From Auriscalpium vulgare (taxonomy: Eukaryota; Basidiomycota; Agaricomycetes; Russulales; Auriscalpiaceae), in the NCBI GenBank assembly GCA_019915015.1, contig JAHBBC010000009.1, positions 1,674,001 through 1,738,000 of the forward strand: a DNA stretch of 64,000 bases, given 5' to 3'. Below the pieces are notes generated by a model. The model was not told the origin of the DNA. It saw only the letters and a list, made by a program, of their open reading frames with translations, and searched no databases. A program made the position numbers and the translations under genes. How positions within the stretch are numbered: position 1 is the first letter of the stretch; every line of letters starts with the position of its first letter. Positions 19,684-28,505 of the stretch are shown piece after piece.

Positions 19684-19696
19684 AGTTGGGGGGAGG
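19684..19696 (+). promoter_or_regulatory. Second polypurine tract, directly after pol of element B
   Basis: AGTTGGGGGGAGG here is identical to the tract at 25461-25473 beside the 3' LTR. Both copies are preceded, at 10-11 nt, by CTGAGGACAG (19663-19672 and 25441-25450). It may act as an internal plus-strand primer or mark where the cargo was inserted. Confidence 0.8.
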
Positions 19697-19887
19697 TTGG
19701 CAGAGCTCACGCGTCAAGAACAGGAGGGATCTCAATTGAACAGCGGAAGACACAGGCTATTTACATTTTGGGGAAAAAGAGAAGGCTACAAGGACACGGA
19801 GAAGGCAGCAGGAAACAAGAGGGGAACGGTACAGGAAAAGAGACAGAAGAACGAGGAACCGGAAACAATGGAAACGAAGCAACACCA

Positions 19888-21959
19888 CTACTCCAAGGCA
19901 ATGACGCCAGCGACCTCCCCTTCCACCCCCTCCGAATCCTCGGCAACAGGCAGAAGGATGCCGATGTCGCCGACATCCGAGACGGGGGTAGCGGTCGCGC
20001 CGGGCAGGAAAAGGCCGGGGTGATCATCGGCCACAGCGGCGTCGGGCGCGGGACTGGCAACGGACTCGGGGAGGGGCGACGGGGCGAGAGGGTCGGAGAA
20101 GGACGGCCCCATTGCGATCTCGTCGCAGGAATCCTGGAACCCTCCCCAGGTGTCGTAGGATTCGGCGACAGGAGTGGGCGAACGCAGGCGGGAAGGGCCA
20201 GCGACGGGAGGCGAAGCCGTGCGAATGAGCGCACGCGGGCTGGCAAGGAGCGGAGGCGAAGGGGAGCGAGCGAGGTCTTCCAGCTCGTCTTCAAGACGCG
20301 CCCGCGACTGGGGGCCGGAGGGACCAGCGACCGGGGGAGGAGTCGAGCGGATGCGGCCGCCAGGCGCTACCCGGAGAGCAGTGGGGATGACGGGCGACGG
20401 CTCAGACGCGGGAGTGGGGGACCGATCGAGGATATCGGCGATCTGGCGCGCGCGGAGGTGGAGGCGGTCGTGGCGGCGCGCCAGGACACGGAGGGCGTGC
20501 GCGTTAGCGGACAGCTCGATATAGAGCGCATTGAGGTCGCCAAGGGTCTCGCCGAAGTCCGAGATGGGCGCCAGAAGGGACGTCCACTCAGCCTGAACCG
20601 TCTCGATTTCGGCCGCCATATCGCGGAGGAGCGGCGCGGCGGGGCCATATGCGCCTGCGGGAATGGGTCAAGGCAGGTAGGGAGAAAGGAGGAGAAGTGA
20701 CCTACTGGGAAGGTCGGCGAAAGCTAGCGCCTCTGGGAAGGGCATCATCGCGACGCGAGAGCCAGGGGAGAGCCCGCGGTGGTTGGGGAGCGACGGCGAA
20801 CCCGGCGGGTGCGCCACTTGCAACGAGGACGGAGGGTTGGCGCGCGCGCGTTTGCGTGGGCGAGGTCCAGGCGAAGGCGAGTCGGCGCGGGTACGGCGCT
20901 TGGGCCGCTGTACGTACCCGCCCTCCAGAACAGCGCCACCACAGTGCTTCTTGTGCACCCGGCACTTGACGCACTTGGCGAGACTGTGGGGCTTGAAATA
21001 GCAGTCCGCGGGCTCGTCGAAGTGATAACGGCAGTACGTGCACCGCTGACTGGTCTACAGAGGATGGAGGGGCGGTCAGACTCTAGGAGGACGAGACGGG
21101 AGGCAAGAACGCACCGGGACACGTTCACCGGCGTACCGCTCGACGAACGTGGGACGGACGCGGGAAGTTTGGTAGAGGGGATCGCCCTCGTCGTCGACCT
21201 CGCTGGACAGGGCGTCGGCGTCGATCGGGGCGCGGGTCTTCTTGCGGGCTTGACTCCGCGTTCGCTTGCGTGTAGGGGGAGTCGCGGGTACGGGCGCGGT
21301 AACGGCGGGGGGAGGAATGACCGGAGCGGGCACAACGGCGGTGCGAGCCCTGCGGGCTGCGTTCCGTTGGGCTCGCTCGTCGCGTGGAGAGAGCGGTGCG
21401 GGCTCGGGCTCGGGAGGCGGGACCGCAGGAGCCGCAGCGACGACGGGCGGGGGGACCGCTGGGCGTGCCGGGATCACGACCTCGACGCGAGCCGGCTTCT
21501 TGACGGGCTGGGGGCGGAGCGATTAGCGGACGTGAGAAGGGTGAGATGACGAGAACGCACCTTCTTCTTACGGGACGCGGGGGTAGGACGTGCCGGGCTG
21601 GCAGCAGGAGGGGAAGGGGCCGGGAACGGCGCGAGAGGCGCAAACGTCGGAGCGGGCGCGGGATCGGCGGGGCGGAGGCGGCCGACCGCGCTGTCCAAGA
21701 GGCGGAGGCGGTCCGCCACACCGGGAGGCAGCGCGACGGCGCGACCCAGTAATGCCCACAGGCGCTCCTGAAGGGAAGGTTAGCAAGGCGGACACGAAAA
21801 AGGGGAGAGTGGGGCACGCACGGAAACGACGGCTGCGCGAACGCACCAAGCCTGCCGCTCAGCGACTGTACCGGACGCCGGGAGGTCGGCCTCCACGGAG
21901 GCCAGGTCGGCGACGACGATGTCGCGGGCGAAATCAGCCAGGGCGGACGGGTCGGCCAT
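19888..21959 (-). CDS. Antisense cargo gene 1: Cys-rich, zinc-cluster-like protein
   Basis: Predicted from five exons: 21959-21822, 21767-21561, 21507-21115, 21054-20706 and 20654-19888. The introns are 51-60 nt with GTGCGT or GTAGGT donors. All joins keep the frame, giving 617 aa. The N-terminal 115 residues are helical. A Pro/Ala-rich basic region follows. Exon 4 opens with six cysteines at residues about 251, 254, 264, 274, 277 and 284 (CX2CX9CX9CX2CX6C), then a basic RPKRRTR. This resembles a fungal Zn2Cys6 cluster with a longer first loop. The last exon has a helical segment (near AEWTSLLAPISDF) and a Ser/Pro-rich acidic tail. A DNA-binding or regulatory role is inferred, not shown. Confidence 0.72.
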
Positions 21960-22390
21960 GGAAAGCGTGCGCGAGGAAAGGGAGGGGAAGTGAAGGCCAA
22001 GAACAAGAAGCGAAGCGCGGCGAACTTGTGGCACAAAAGAGACGCTGATGCCGTACAGATGAGCTGGGCCGTGCGTAGCGCGCGAGTTTTGCTTCCGTGT
22101 ATAGGCGCCCTAGCTCGGCAGCAGGCGTGTAGTCACTATGACGTACGCGCGCAGCTACTTCGGAGCACTGCCTCGCGGCCACCAGAAAACCTACAAGTCG
22201 GAAGCGCCCATCACTCAGTGGGGGGGCGGATCGCGCGGAAGAGGTCGATGGTAGCCGACAAGGGGCAATGCACTGGGATCACTATACCATCAACGCGCAA
22301 GCAACCTTTTATTGCATTCCGACTACTAACGCACAGGATAGCTGGGCGACCAAGAACCTCTACTGTCTTCGCCCAGCTACGCAGACGCAT
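21960..22390 (-). other. Intergenic gap in the cargo, upstream of gene 1
   Basis: 430 nt with no supported coding frame. It is the expected promoter region of cargo gene 1 and 3' region of cargo gene 2. It is less GC-rich (for example AAGCAACCTTTTATTGCATT) than the flanking ORFs. Confidence 0.4.
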
Positions 22391-23554
22391 TTACGTTGCG
22401 GAGGCGTTCACGCCGGCGTTCGCCGAACGAGGGCGGAACCGTCCCGCGCGGCGCGCAGGAGGGACGTACGCGCCTTCCTCCATAGGGTTGTGCACGGGGC
22501 GACCCCCGCGACCGGTATCGCCGACTAGAATGATGTCCTCCTCGCCGGGGTGGCCCGTCACCGAAGGCGGCAGCCCGGCCACGCGAAGGGAACGCGCCAA
22601 CGACGTGACGAGGCGAAAACGATCAAGCATGACAGCCCAGAGCGTAAGGTCGTGAATATGTTCCCGCGCGGTGGCTTCCAGCTGGTCGGCCGCGCGGGCA
22701 AACTCAACGCCATATGCCAGGTCGGAAGTACGGGAGCCGCGGACGAGCTGGACGTAATCGAAAGCGAGGCGAAGGTGTACAATGGAATCTTCGGCGTACG
22801 TCAGGAAGGACGCTGAAATGGGGCCGGCGATGCGTTGGAAGGTTTCGGCGAGGTCCACGGCGGTGCCGCCCGCGGCGGCGGTGGTGGCATGATAGGCCGC
22901 GGACAGGATGATCTGGGAGCCGCCATGCTCGGCGCGAAGGGCGGTGGAACACGCATACATGGCGTCGACGATCCCCTCATGCACTGCCAGACAGCCAGGG
23001 TTCTGGCGAAGGGGTACGCGGGTGCGGTACAACGCCCCGAGTTCGCCCTGGTACGCTGCGTGCGAGAGCTGGCCGCCCTCGAGCATCTTGAACAAGACAG
23101 CTTCGCCGAGGCGGACAACGTCACGCCCGTGGCTCAAAACTCCGCGGAAGGAAAGGGCGGCGAGGGGCGGCTGCCCGAGCGGATCTTGCGCGAGGCTGTT
23201 CGCCGGGGGCGCCGAGGCCATAACGAGGGACCCACCCCATACGGCGAACGTGTCGCGAACGTGGGGGGCGACAACGAAGAGGGCCTCGAACACGGGGACA
23301 GTAACCATGGCCGCCACACGCAGGAACAATGGGCGCTCAGAAACACGGACACCCTCCTGTGGAGAATCAGTATTGGGCAGTAAAGAGCGGCCGCGCAGTT
23401 CACATACAATGGCACCAGCCACGCGGCGACCCCAGGCTTCCCTCTCCTCGACAAGGGCGACCACGGGAGTAGCCTCTAGCATCAGCGACGGCGGGGCGAG
23501 GAGAAGCGTGAGCAAGTCGAGGGCGCGGACAGACAGGACAAAAGGCGACGGCAT
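22391..23554 (-). CDS. Antisense cargo gene 2, unknown protein (paralogue of gene 3)
   Basis: ATG 23554. A 51-nt intron at 23407-23357 (GTATGT donor, CTGATT, CCACAG acceptor) leaves 370 aa. Exon 1 codes for 49 residues and ends after a WGRR motif, and the intron is in phase 0. The protein is mostly alpha-helical and hydrophobic without clear membrane spans. The C-terminal 50 residues are Arg/Pro/Gly-rich. I recognise no family. It matches cargo gene 3 in exon 1 length, intron place and phase, the AW/TW-GR motif, a conserved F-x-W motif shortly after the intron, and LFK about 100 residues later. Confidence 0.7.
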   Translation of the reverse strand: MPSPFVLSVRALDLLTLLLAPPSLMLEATPVVALVEEREAWGRRVAGAIVCELRGRSLLPNTDSPQEGVRVSERPLFLRVAAMVTVPVFEALFVVAPHVRDTFAVWGGSLVMASAPPANSLAQDPLGQPPLAALSFRGVLSHGRDVVRLGEAVLFKMLEGGQLSHAAYQGELGALYRTRVPLRQNPGCLAVHEGIVDAMYACSTALRAEHGGSQIILSAAYHATTAAAGGTAVDLAETFQRIAGPISASFLTYAEDSIVHLRLAFDYVQLVRGSRTSDLAYGVEFARAADQLEATAREHIHDLTLWAVMLDRFRLVTSLARSLRVAGLPPSVTGHPGEEDIILVGDTGRGGRPVHNPMEEGAYVPPARRAGRFRPRSANAGVNASAT

Positions 23555-24086
23555 GGTACGTGGGGAGCGTCGGCGACAGATGACCCAGTCAGCTTTTATG
23601 CTACAGCCAGCCGGGACTCCTGAGCCGGCGGCCGGTGGCCGCGTGCGCCTGCGGACAGGCGAAATTTCAGTTGGGGGGAGGACGCGCGTGGAGGAGCGCA
23701 GGGCGATCGCAGGGCGTTCGCCAGCGAACCGCCGCCGAATAGGATCCGCGGACTACAAGCGGGAAAGGCAAATCAGCGGAGCAAAAAGGGCACCTATCGG
23801 GAGATTAGCGGGCGGATCAAAGACACAAGACACAGGCGCGGCGAGAAGCACCATGAGGAACCCGGAACAGCGATAAAGGCGAGGAGGAGCGACGAGAGCA
23901 CGAAGACCGCGTTGACCGGATCAGAACGACAGGACAGGGTGGGGCGGACGTTCGCCGAACCACGCGCGAGCTTCGCCCAGTCAGTAGTGAAGGAGGAGGA
24001 ACCCCCGCCTCCCCGGGTCAACGAGGAGCGTCATAAGGACTCGCACAATTGCCATTTGAAGGAGCAGAACGGTACAGAAGTATCTA
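23555..24086 (-). other. Intergenic gap between cargo genes 3 and 2
   Basis: 530 nt, no supported gene. It would carry the promoter of cargo gene 2 and the 3' end of gene 3. It contains TTCGCCGAA at 23951-23959. Confidence 0.4.
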
Positions 24087-25310
24087 CTACTCGGCCGCGT
24101 CACGAAGGGCAGCGGCCACAGCGGATGCGGTCAGCACCACCGAGGACGTCTGTATCTCCTCATCATCTAGTGCCACCCCCAACTCTTCGGCGATCGTTAG
24201 GGCGACTTCAGCGTTGGACGCCGCGGAACCGTTGCTAGGGCTGTAGGTGACGCCGAGGGGGCTGTACGACGCCCCGTCCTCTCCGTCGGAGGAATCGGAG
24301 AGATCGCCACCGAGCAACATCATAGCCACCGCGGAGCCGGCGAACGGATCGGCCACAGCAGCCGTCGCGGGCAGGCCAAGAAGGAAGTGGTGGTAGACGC
24401 GGCCGCGTTCCAGGAAGGCTATAAAGCTACGCTCCAGGATGACGACGGGCTCGGCAATGAGGTCGAGGAGATAAGGGGCGTCAGCCCACGCGGCGCGGAT
24501 ACCGACCAAGGAGCGCAAGGCGGAATGGAAGCGATCCAAGCTGCTAGTGGACTCAGCCACGAAGGCGCCCAACAAACGACCACCAAGTCCGGCGAGGTGA
24601 CGGCCACGCGAAGCACGCGCGTTGAGCTGGGTAGTCAGGGAGGCGTGTTGATCGACCGTGGCTAGCAGAACACGGCTACCCCCGTCAGATTGGTCGATGA
24701 CGATGGCAGCCTGCGTCAAAACACGGCGGAGAACGTCGGCGACGAAGGTCTGCATTCCGCGGGGACGATGGGCGGGGAACGTGGCGTGGAACTGACGTAG
24801 CTCCTCCAAATAAGACTCGACGTCGCTGGTCCCGGCGCGGTATGTGGTCCACAGATCCTCCTCAACGATGCTGGCTTTAAAAAGGAGCTCGCGCACGGGG
24901 AGCCCCTCGTCGGGGCCCAGGACGGCATCCCAGGGGTGCATGGGGGCGTGGTAGGCGGAGTACAGCCGCAGGAGGGGCCGGGCCCATTCGGCGAAGCTGG
25001 CGGTAGTCGTGGGCGCTAGCAACATGGCCTGCTCAAACAAAGGCATAGCAACTCGTTCGGCGGCGGCAAAGATGCTGGGCGAACTGCCGCGGTCCAAGTT
25101 TTCCTGTGGGCAATTACGGTCAGATTTGGGCGTAAAAACGGACGAGCAACGCGGTTCACGTACCAGGAGGGCCACCAGCTGGCGCCCCCAAGTCTCCAGC
25201 TCGGCCAGGGCCACGGCGGAGTCTTCGGCGAACGCGAAGGGACGCGGGACTTCAGCGAGCTGGCGTAAGGTATGGAGTTGGAAGGCAAGGATGGAAGGGG
25301 ACCAGGCCAT
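24087..25310 (-). CDS. Antisense cargo gene 3, unknown protein (paralogue of gene 2)
   Basis: ATG 25310. A 60-nt intron at 25163-25104 (GTACGT donor, CTGAC branch, CCACAG acceptor) leaves 387 aa. Exon 1 codes for 49 residues ending in ETWGRQLVALL, as in cargo gene 2. The rest is helical. A variable Asp/Ser-rich segment (SDSSDGEDG) lies about 80 residues before the end, and a helical Ala-rich end follows. No catalytic motif is evident. The start codon lies only 165 nt from the 3' LTR, so its promoter must lie in that short gap or in the LTR. Confidence 0.72.
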   Translation of the reverse strand: MAWSPSILAFQLHTLRQLAEVPRPFAFAEDSAVALAELETWGRQLVALLVREPRCSSVFTPKSDRNCPQENLDRGSSPSIFAAAERVAMPLFEQAMLLAPTTTASFAEWARPLLRLYSAYHAPMHPWDAVLGPDEGLPVRELLFKASIVEEDLWTTYRAGTSDVESYLEELRQFHATFPAHRPRGMQTFVADVLRRVLTQAAIVIDQSDGGSRVLLATVDQHASLTTQLNARASRGRHLAGLGGRLLGAFVAESTSSLDRFHSALRSLVGIRAAWADAPYLLDLIAEPVVILERSFIAFLERGRVYHHFLLGLPATAAVADPFAGSAVAMMLLGGDLSDSSDGEDGASYSPLGVTYSPSNGSAASNAEVALTIAEELGVALDDEEIQTSSVVLTASAVAAALRDAAE

Positions 25311-25460
25311 GTTGGTGGTTGGGTGTGTTTGGGATAGCGGCGTCGGGGATGGCGCAGCTAGGGCCTTCGGCGGTAGGGAGGGGGTCTTTTCAGGAGCGCG
25401 ATTCGCCGAGCATCGCCGAGGGTCTCCGAGGAGGACCCGACTGAGGACAGTCGGTAGCTC

Positions 25461-25473
25461 AGTTGGGGGGAGG
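25461..25473 (+). promoter_or_regulatory. Polypurine tract of element B beside the 3' LTR
   Basis: AGTTGGGGGGAGG followed by AA and then the LTR start TGATGGG. It is the plus-strand primer and confirms the plus orientation of B. Confidence 0.9.
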
Positions 25474-25475
25474 AA

Positions 25476-26190
25476 TGATGGGACCTCGCGTGCTACAGGC
25501 ACGTAGACCGGACCGCACACCTCAAACCACACCACCACACTCTCCCCTGGGCGCGGCGGGACAGAACCAAGGTCGGCGAAACGCAGCGAACTGAGGGAAG
25601 GTTGCCACTCGCGAAGGGTAGAGTGACCGGAGGCGGGAGAGGTCGTAGGCGCCGAACGAAGGGTAGCGTGGGAATCGAGAGGTGATAGAGCATAGAGTGT
25701 ACGTGTACGAGTGATGACAAAGCAATCTACCCTTGGGAGACGACACCCGAGACTTCACAGCACAAAACAAGAGATACGACCCTAGCGAGCGTTCGGCGAA
25801 CCAGGCGACGGGACCTAACCATGCACTAGGGGAAAGGCGAAGATAGCAGCGGCAGGGGAAGCGGTAGTCTCGGCGAAGAGTCACCAAGTCAGTACGGCTT
25901 AGGCGAACACGGCGAGCGAAATGGGAGACTGAGGGACTCGACAGCACGGTGCTGGACTGACGGTATGTGTATTACGTTTGCGACGGGACTGACGGTATCT
26001 GGCTAGTAGGAGAAGGACGGCAGCGGCAGCGCGCCCCAGGATAGAGAGCGCGCTGTGGTTGGGGGTTTTCGCCAGCGGTCGCGCGCTCTCACGCTCCTTC
26101 TTACCCTCTCTCCTCTCGCCCCAGGCAGTAGAGCACTCCTCACCCCGACCCTTGGCCCCTCCAGCGACTGCAGTGGGGGTTTACTCATCA
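25476..26190 (+). repeat. 3' LTR of element B
   Basis: 715 bp, no difference seen from the 5' LTR over its length. Followed by the CCGT duplication. Confidence 0.96.
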
Positions 26191-26194
26191 CCGT
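26191..26194. repeat. Target-site duplication of element B, right copy (CCGT)
   Basis: Pairs with 12092-12095. If the terminal A of the LTR is counted, a 5-bp ACCGT reading is possible, but the frame arithmetic of the rejoined gag-pro gene supports four. Confidence 0.9.
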
Positions 26195-28202
26195 CCACCA
26201 TGCGGGCCGCGAATACGCGCGGTTGTCCGGATTTTGGACACTCTGCGTCACTAGCGTAATGACCGACACCTCCGCAGGCAAAACATGTTATCGTTTTACG
26301 GTCGGGTTTAGGTCTGGGGGCAGAGCGATCATGACCACGATTCGCGGGATAGTTCCCGCGCCCTCGAGTTGTCGAGGATGCCTCCTTGGCCACGCTATCC
26401 TTGTCGCCGCCTCTGATCGTTGCGCCGTTCGTCGGGCGGGGTGACGCGGAGTTCTTACGCGTCGTGCGCGGCTCAGTATCAAGCGCACGATTGCCCCTTG
26501 AACTGGTGGGCGTGCTGGTCAGTGCCACTGCGCTGGCACGCCCGGCACTCTCAATCACTTGGCGGTACGCACGTGTGCCTGCCTCTGCTTCCAAGGCAGC
26601 GGTGAGGATCTCGCTCATGGTCCCCTCTTCGGCCACAATGCCTTTGTGCTTGTATAATATTTCCACAATATCAGCCGGTAGTCCACTAACGAACAACTTC
26701 CGGAAGGTGTAGTCGTTCGGCAACTCCACGAGTCGGGTCGAGCGCGTCCGAAGTTCGTTGTAGAAATCAGCCACCCCACCCTTGCGGGAGAATCGGGTGG
26801 CCATGAAGTGCTCCAGCGCGGTCTGGTCACTGCGGCCAACTACGAAACGGTGGAACAGTGCTAGCACGGCATCGAGGAATGTCCAGTCGACTTGGGATCT
26901 GGAAGGTGACTCAATTTCGTCGTTGTACCATTTTTCCGCTCGTCCACTAAGACACTGTCCTAACACATCCAGTCTCAATGCGTCGTATTCAGGGCCGACG
27001 GCCTGACTAAGGCGCAGCCAGCGAAGCAGCGCGCCTAGCCACACTTCGAACGTAATGAGATCATCTTTTCCATCGTACGAGCTGGGCATACTAAATTTTA
27101 GGCCTTTTATTTGAAGTCCCAGACTCACGACCTCGCTGACCCGGGACAGTACCATCTCCTTGATACGCTCCGATGGGTCCAATACCCCGATTATCCCCGC
27201 CTTGGGCACCGTCTGGGGTGGGAGAGGCCTCACTCGAACTTTCGCAGGGGTCACACTGTACGGCGACACGCTGGTGTACGGCTCGGCGATACGGATGCGT
27301 CGGTCATTCGATTTGTCGAGCTCACGCTCGAACTGCTTCGTTTGCAGACGGACGCGATCACGCTCAGTCATGTTGGCTTTGTCGTCGACAGCGCTATGTG
27401 CGGTCTTACCAACGTGCGTGGTTTTTTGGATCATATCGGCCATCCGGGCCCGATGTTTTTCTAGGTTACGACGCCCTTCTTCTGGCGTACGATCGCCGAG
27501 TCCGGGGGGCGTCCCGGGTGCTACTCCATCGGGGACGCTCGGAGGCGTAACCACAATACTGACCGGCGCCGTCGCCATAGGGATTTGACTCAAGTCAACG
27601 TCCTCTTCCTCGCGCTTGATCACGCGAGGTTCATACTCTCGCGGTGGGCCGTATTGCTGCATAATTGCTCGTATTATATTATCTATCTGCGCTCGAGCTA
27701 CGGTGGCCGCCTGAACGGACAGTCTGGCTTCCTCAGCTACCACGGACGCCGTCTCCAGTTGGGAGGCGTGCGCGGCAACATTCAGCTGGAGGTCGTCCAG
27801 CATCGTGATGAGGCGGGGGTCCATGAGTTGTGTGCTCATGGGCCCAGTGCCGTCGCTCAATGCACGGTCTTTGCCCTTGTCTCGACGTGACGTGTCCTGT
27901 GCGTCGTCGTCCGACTCGTCAAGGGCGTTCTCAATCTCGGTGAGTGACGTGCGAGAGCTGCCCCCGACACTAGTGTCCGGGTTGGGGAGCGTCGACGAGC
28001 CCGAGGGCCCCGGTGTCGCGTCTGGGCGGTTATGCTCGACGACGACGGGGTTCGGATCGCGTGGGCGCGAGTCGTCGGTGGGCGTGTCGTTCCGCTCGGT
28101 AGGGGCAGAATTATTCGGCACGCTCACCTGTTTCCCACCAATGCGTGGGGAGACTCGCGGTTCTTTAGGTTCTTTAGGTTCTTTAGTACGACTGGGTGCC
28201 AT
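26195..28202 (-). CDS. Element A gag-pro, 5' part (capsid and zinc knuckle)
   Basis: Starts at ATG 28202 and covers the first 669 residues of the gag-pro gene. The N-terminus has the repeat KEPKEPKEP and a Ser/Asp-rich region. A capsid-like helical region spans about 360-560, with WLGALLRWLRLS and a domain typical of Gypsy gag. A zinc knuckle lies near 637-655 with spacing CX2CX4HX6C, two longer in the last loop than the usual HX4C. The gene is broken by B one codon after MVD; the downstream part is 10453-12095. Confidence 0.88.
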
Positions 28203-28275
28203 CGTAGTGATCTAGACCGCAGTCGTCAATGTCAATGGTGATTTTGGATAAACGTACTTGTGGCGTTCAAAAAAC

Positions 28276-28500
28276 TGTAAGGAATATTGATCTTGATGAC
28301 TTGCTGTTCACTCAGGATGAACGGAATCCACGTTTATTCGAGTAGAATCGATGGATGCCGAAGCGGTAGAGTGGATGTACAAGTGAAGAAGATGCCTTCC
28401 CATAATGGGAAGGCGCGCTACTATGCTTCGGCATCCAAACAGTAATAAACAGTCCCAGCAACTTGGTGCGCGCGCTTATACCCTACGCGCCCTCGTTACA
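28276..28500 (-). repeat. 5' LTR of element A
   Basis: 225 bp, one difference (T28476) from the copy at 4515-4739. In the element's sense the sequence just inside is GTTTTTTGAACGCC, with no TGG-starting primer-binding site. Priming may therefore use another tRNA region or self-priming, as known for Tf1. Confidence 0.95.
28352..28437. repeat. Hairpin in the second A LTR
   Basis: Exact copy of the nested inverted repeat at 4591-4676. Confidence 0.85.
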
Positions 28501-28505
28501 CTCAC
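28501..28505. repeat. Target-site duplication of element A, right copy (CTCAC)
   Basis: Pairs with 4510-4514. The LINE ORF2 frame resumes at 28506. Confidence 0.95.

Larger units (their letters stand above)
19697..25440 (-). other. Antisense gene cassette of element B
   Basis: 5.7 kb between the two copies of the CTGAGGACAG/AGTTGGGGGGAGG junction. It carries three minus-strand genes (19888-21959, 22391-23554, 24087-25310) separated by 430-530 nt gaps, each long enough for its own promoter and terminator. All have introns in the minus-strand sense. Such introns survive retrotransposition because the element's RNA is the opposite strand. The cassette has no RT, transposase or integrase motif. 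Confidence 0.8.
12096..26190 (+). mobile_element. Ty3/Gypsy-type LTR retrotransposon B with antisense gene cargo
   Basis: 14,095 bp, with 715-bp LTRs (12096-12810, 25476-26190) that run TGATGGG ... CTCATCA and appear identical throughout. A 4-bp duplication flanks it. On the plus strand it encodes gag-pro (12854-15967) and pol (15958-19659). The next 5.7 kb to the 3' LTR carries three spliced genes on the minus strand. A polypurine tract abuts the 3' LTR and a second copy follows pol. Integrase is C-terminal to RNase H, so it belongs to the Gypsy order. There is no chromodomain. It is intact and very recent, and it disrupts element A. Confidence 0.93.
4515..28500 (-). mobile_element. Ty3/Gypsy LTR retrotransposon A (chromovirus-like), minus strand
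   Basis: It has 225-bp LTRs (4515-4739 and 28276-28500) that start TG and end CA and differ at one base (G4715 against T28476). A 5-bp duplication flanks it. Reading on the minus strand, the order is gag-pro (28202 down to 10453, interrupted by B), pol with a chromodomain (10452-7153), and a third ORF (6991-4775) in the env position. A polypurine tract sits against the 3' LTR at 4740-4751. Without B the element is 9887 bp. Apart from B, all frames are open, so it was probably competent when it inserted. Confidence 0.93.

Noticed and set aside
19761..20700. Plus-strand ORF of 310 aa after element B pol, as a possible extra sense ORF
   Set aside because: Low-complexity Gly/Arg reading of the antisense gene's last exon; the minus-strand reading has helical sequence and in-frame splice joins.
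28405..28505. Start of the LINE 3' ORF2 inside the A LTR
   Set aside because: The frame happens to be open through the LTR and the CTCAC duplication; the real ORF2 joins 4514 to 28506.
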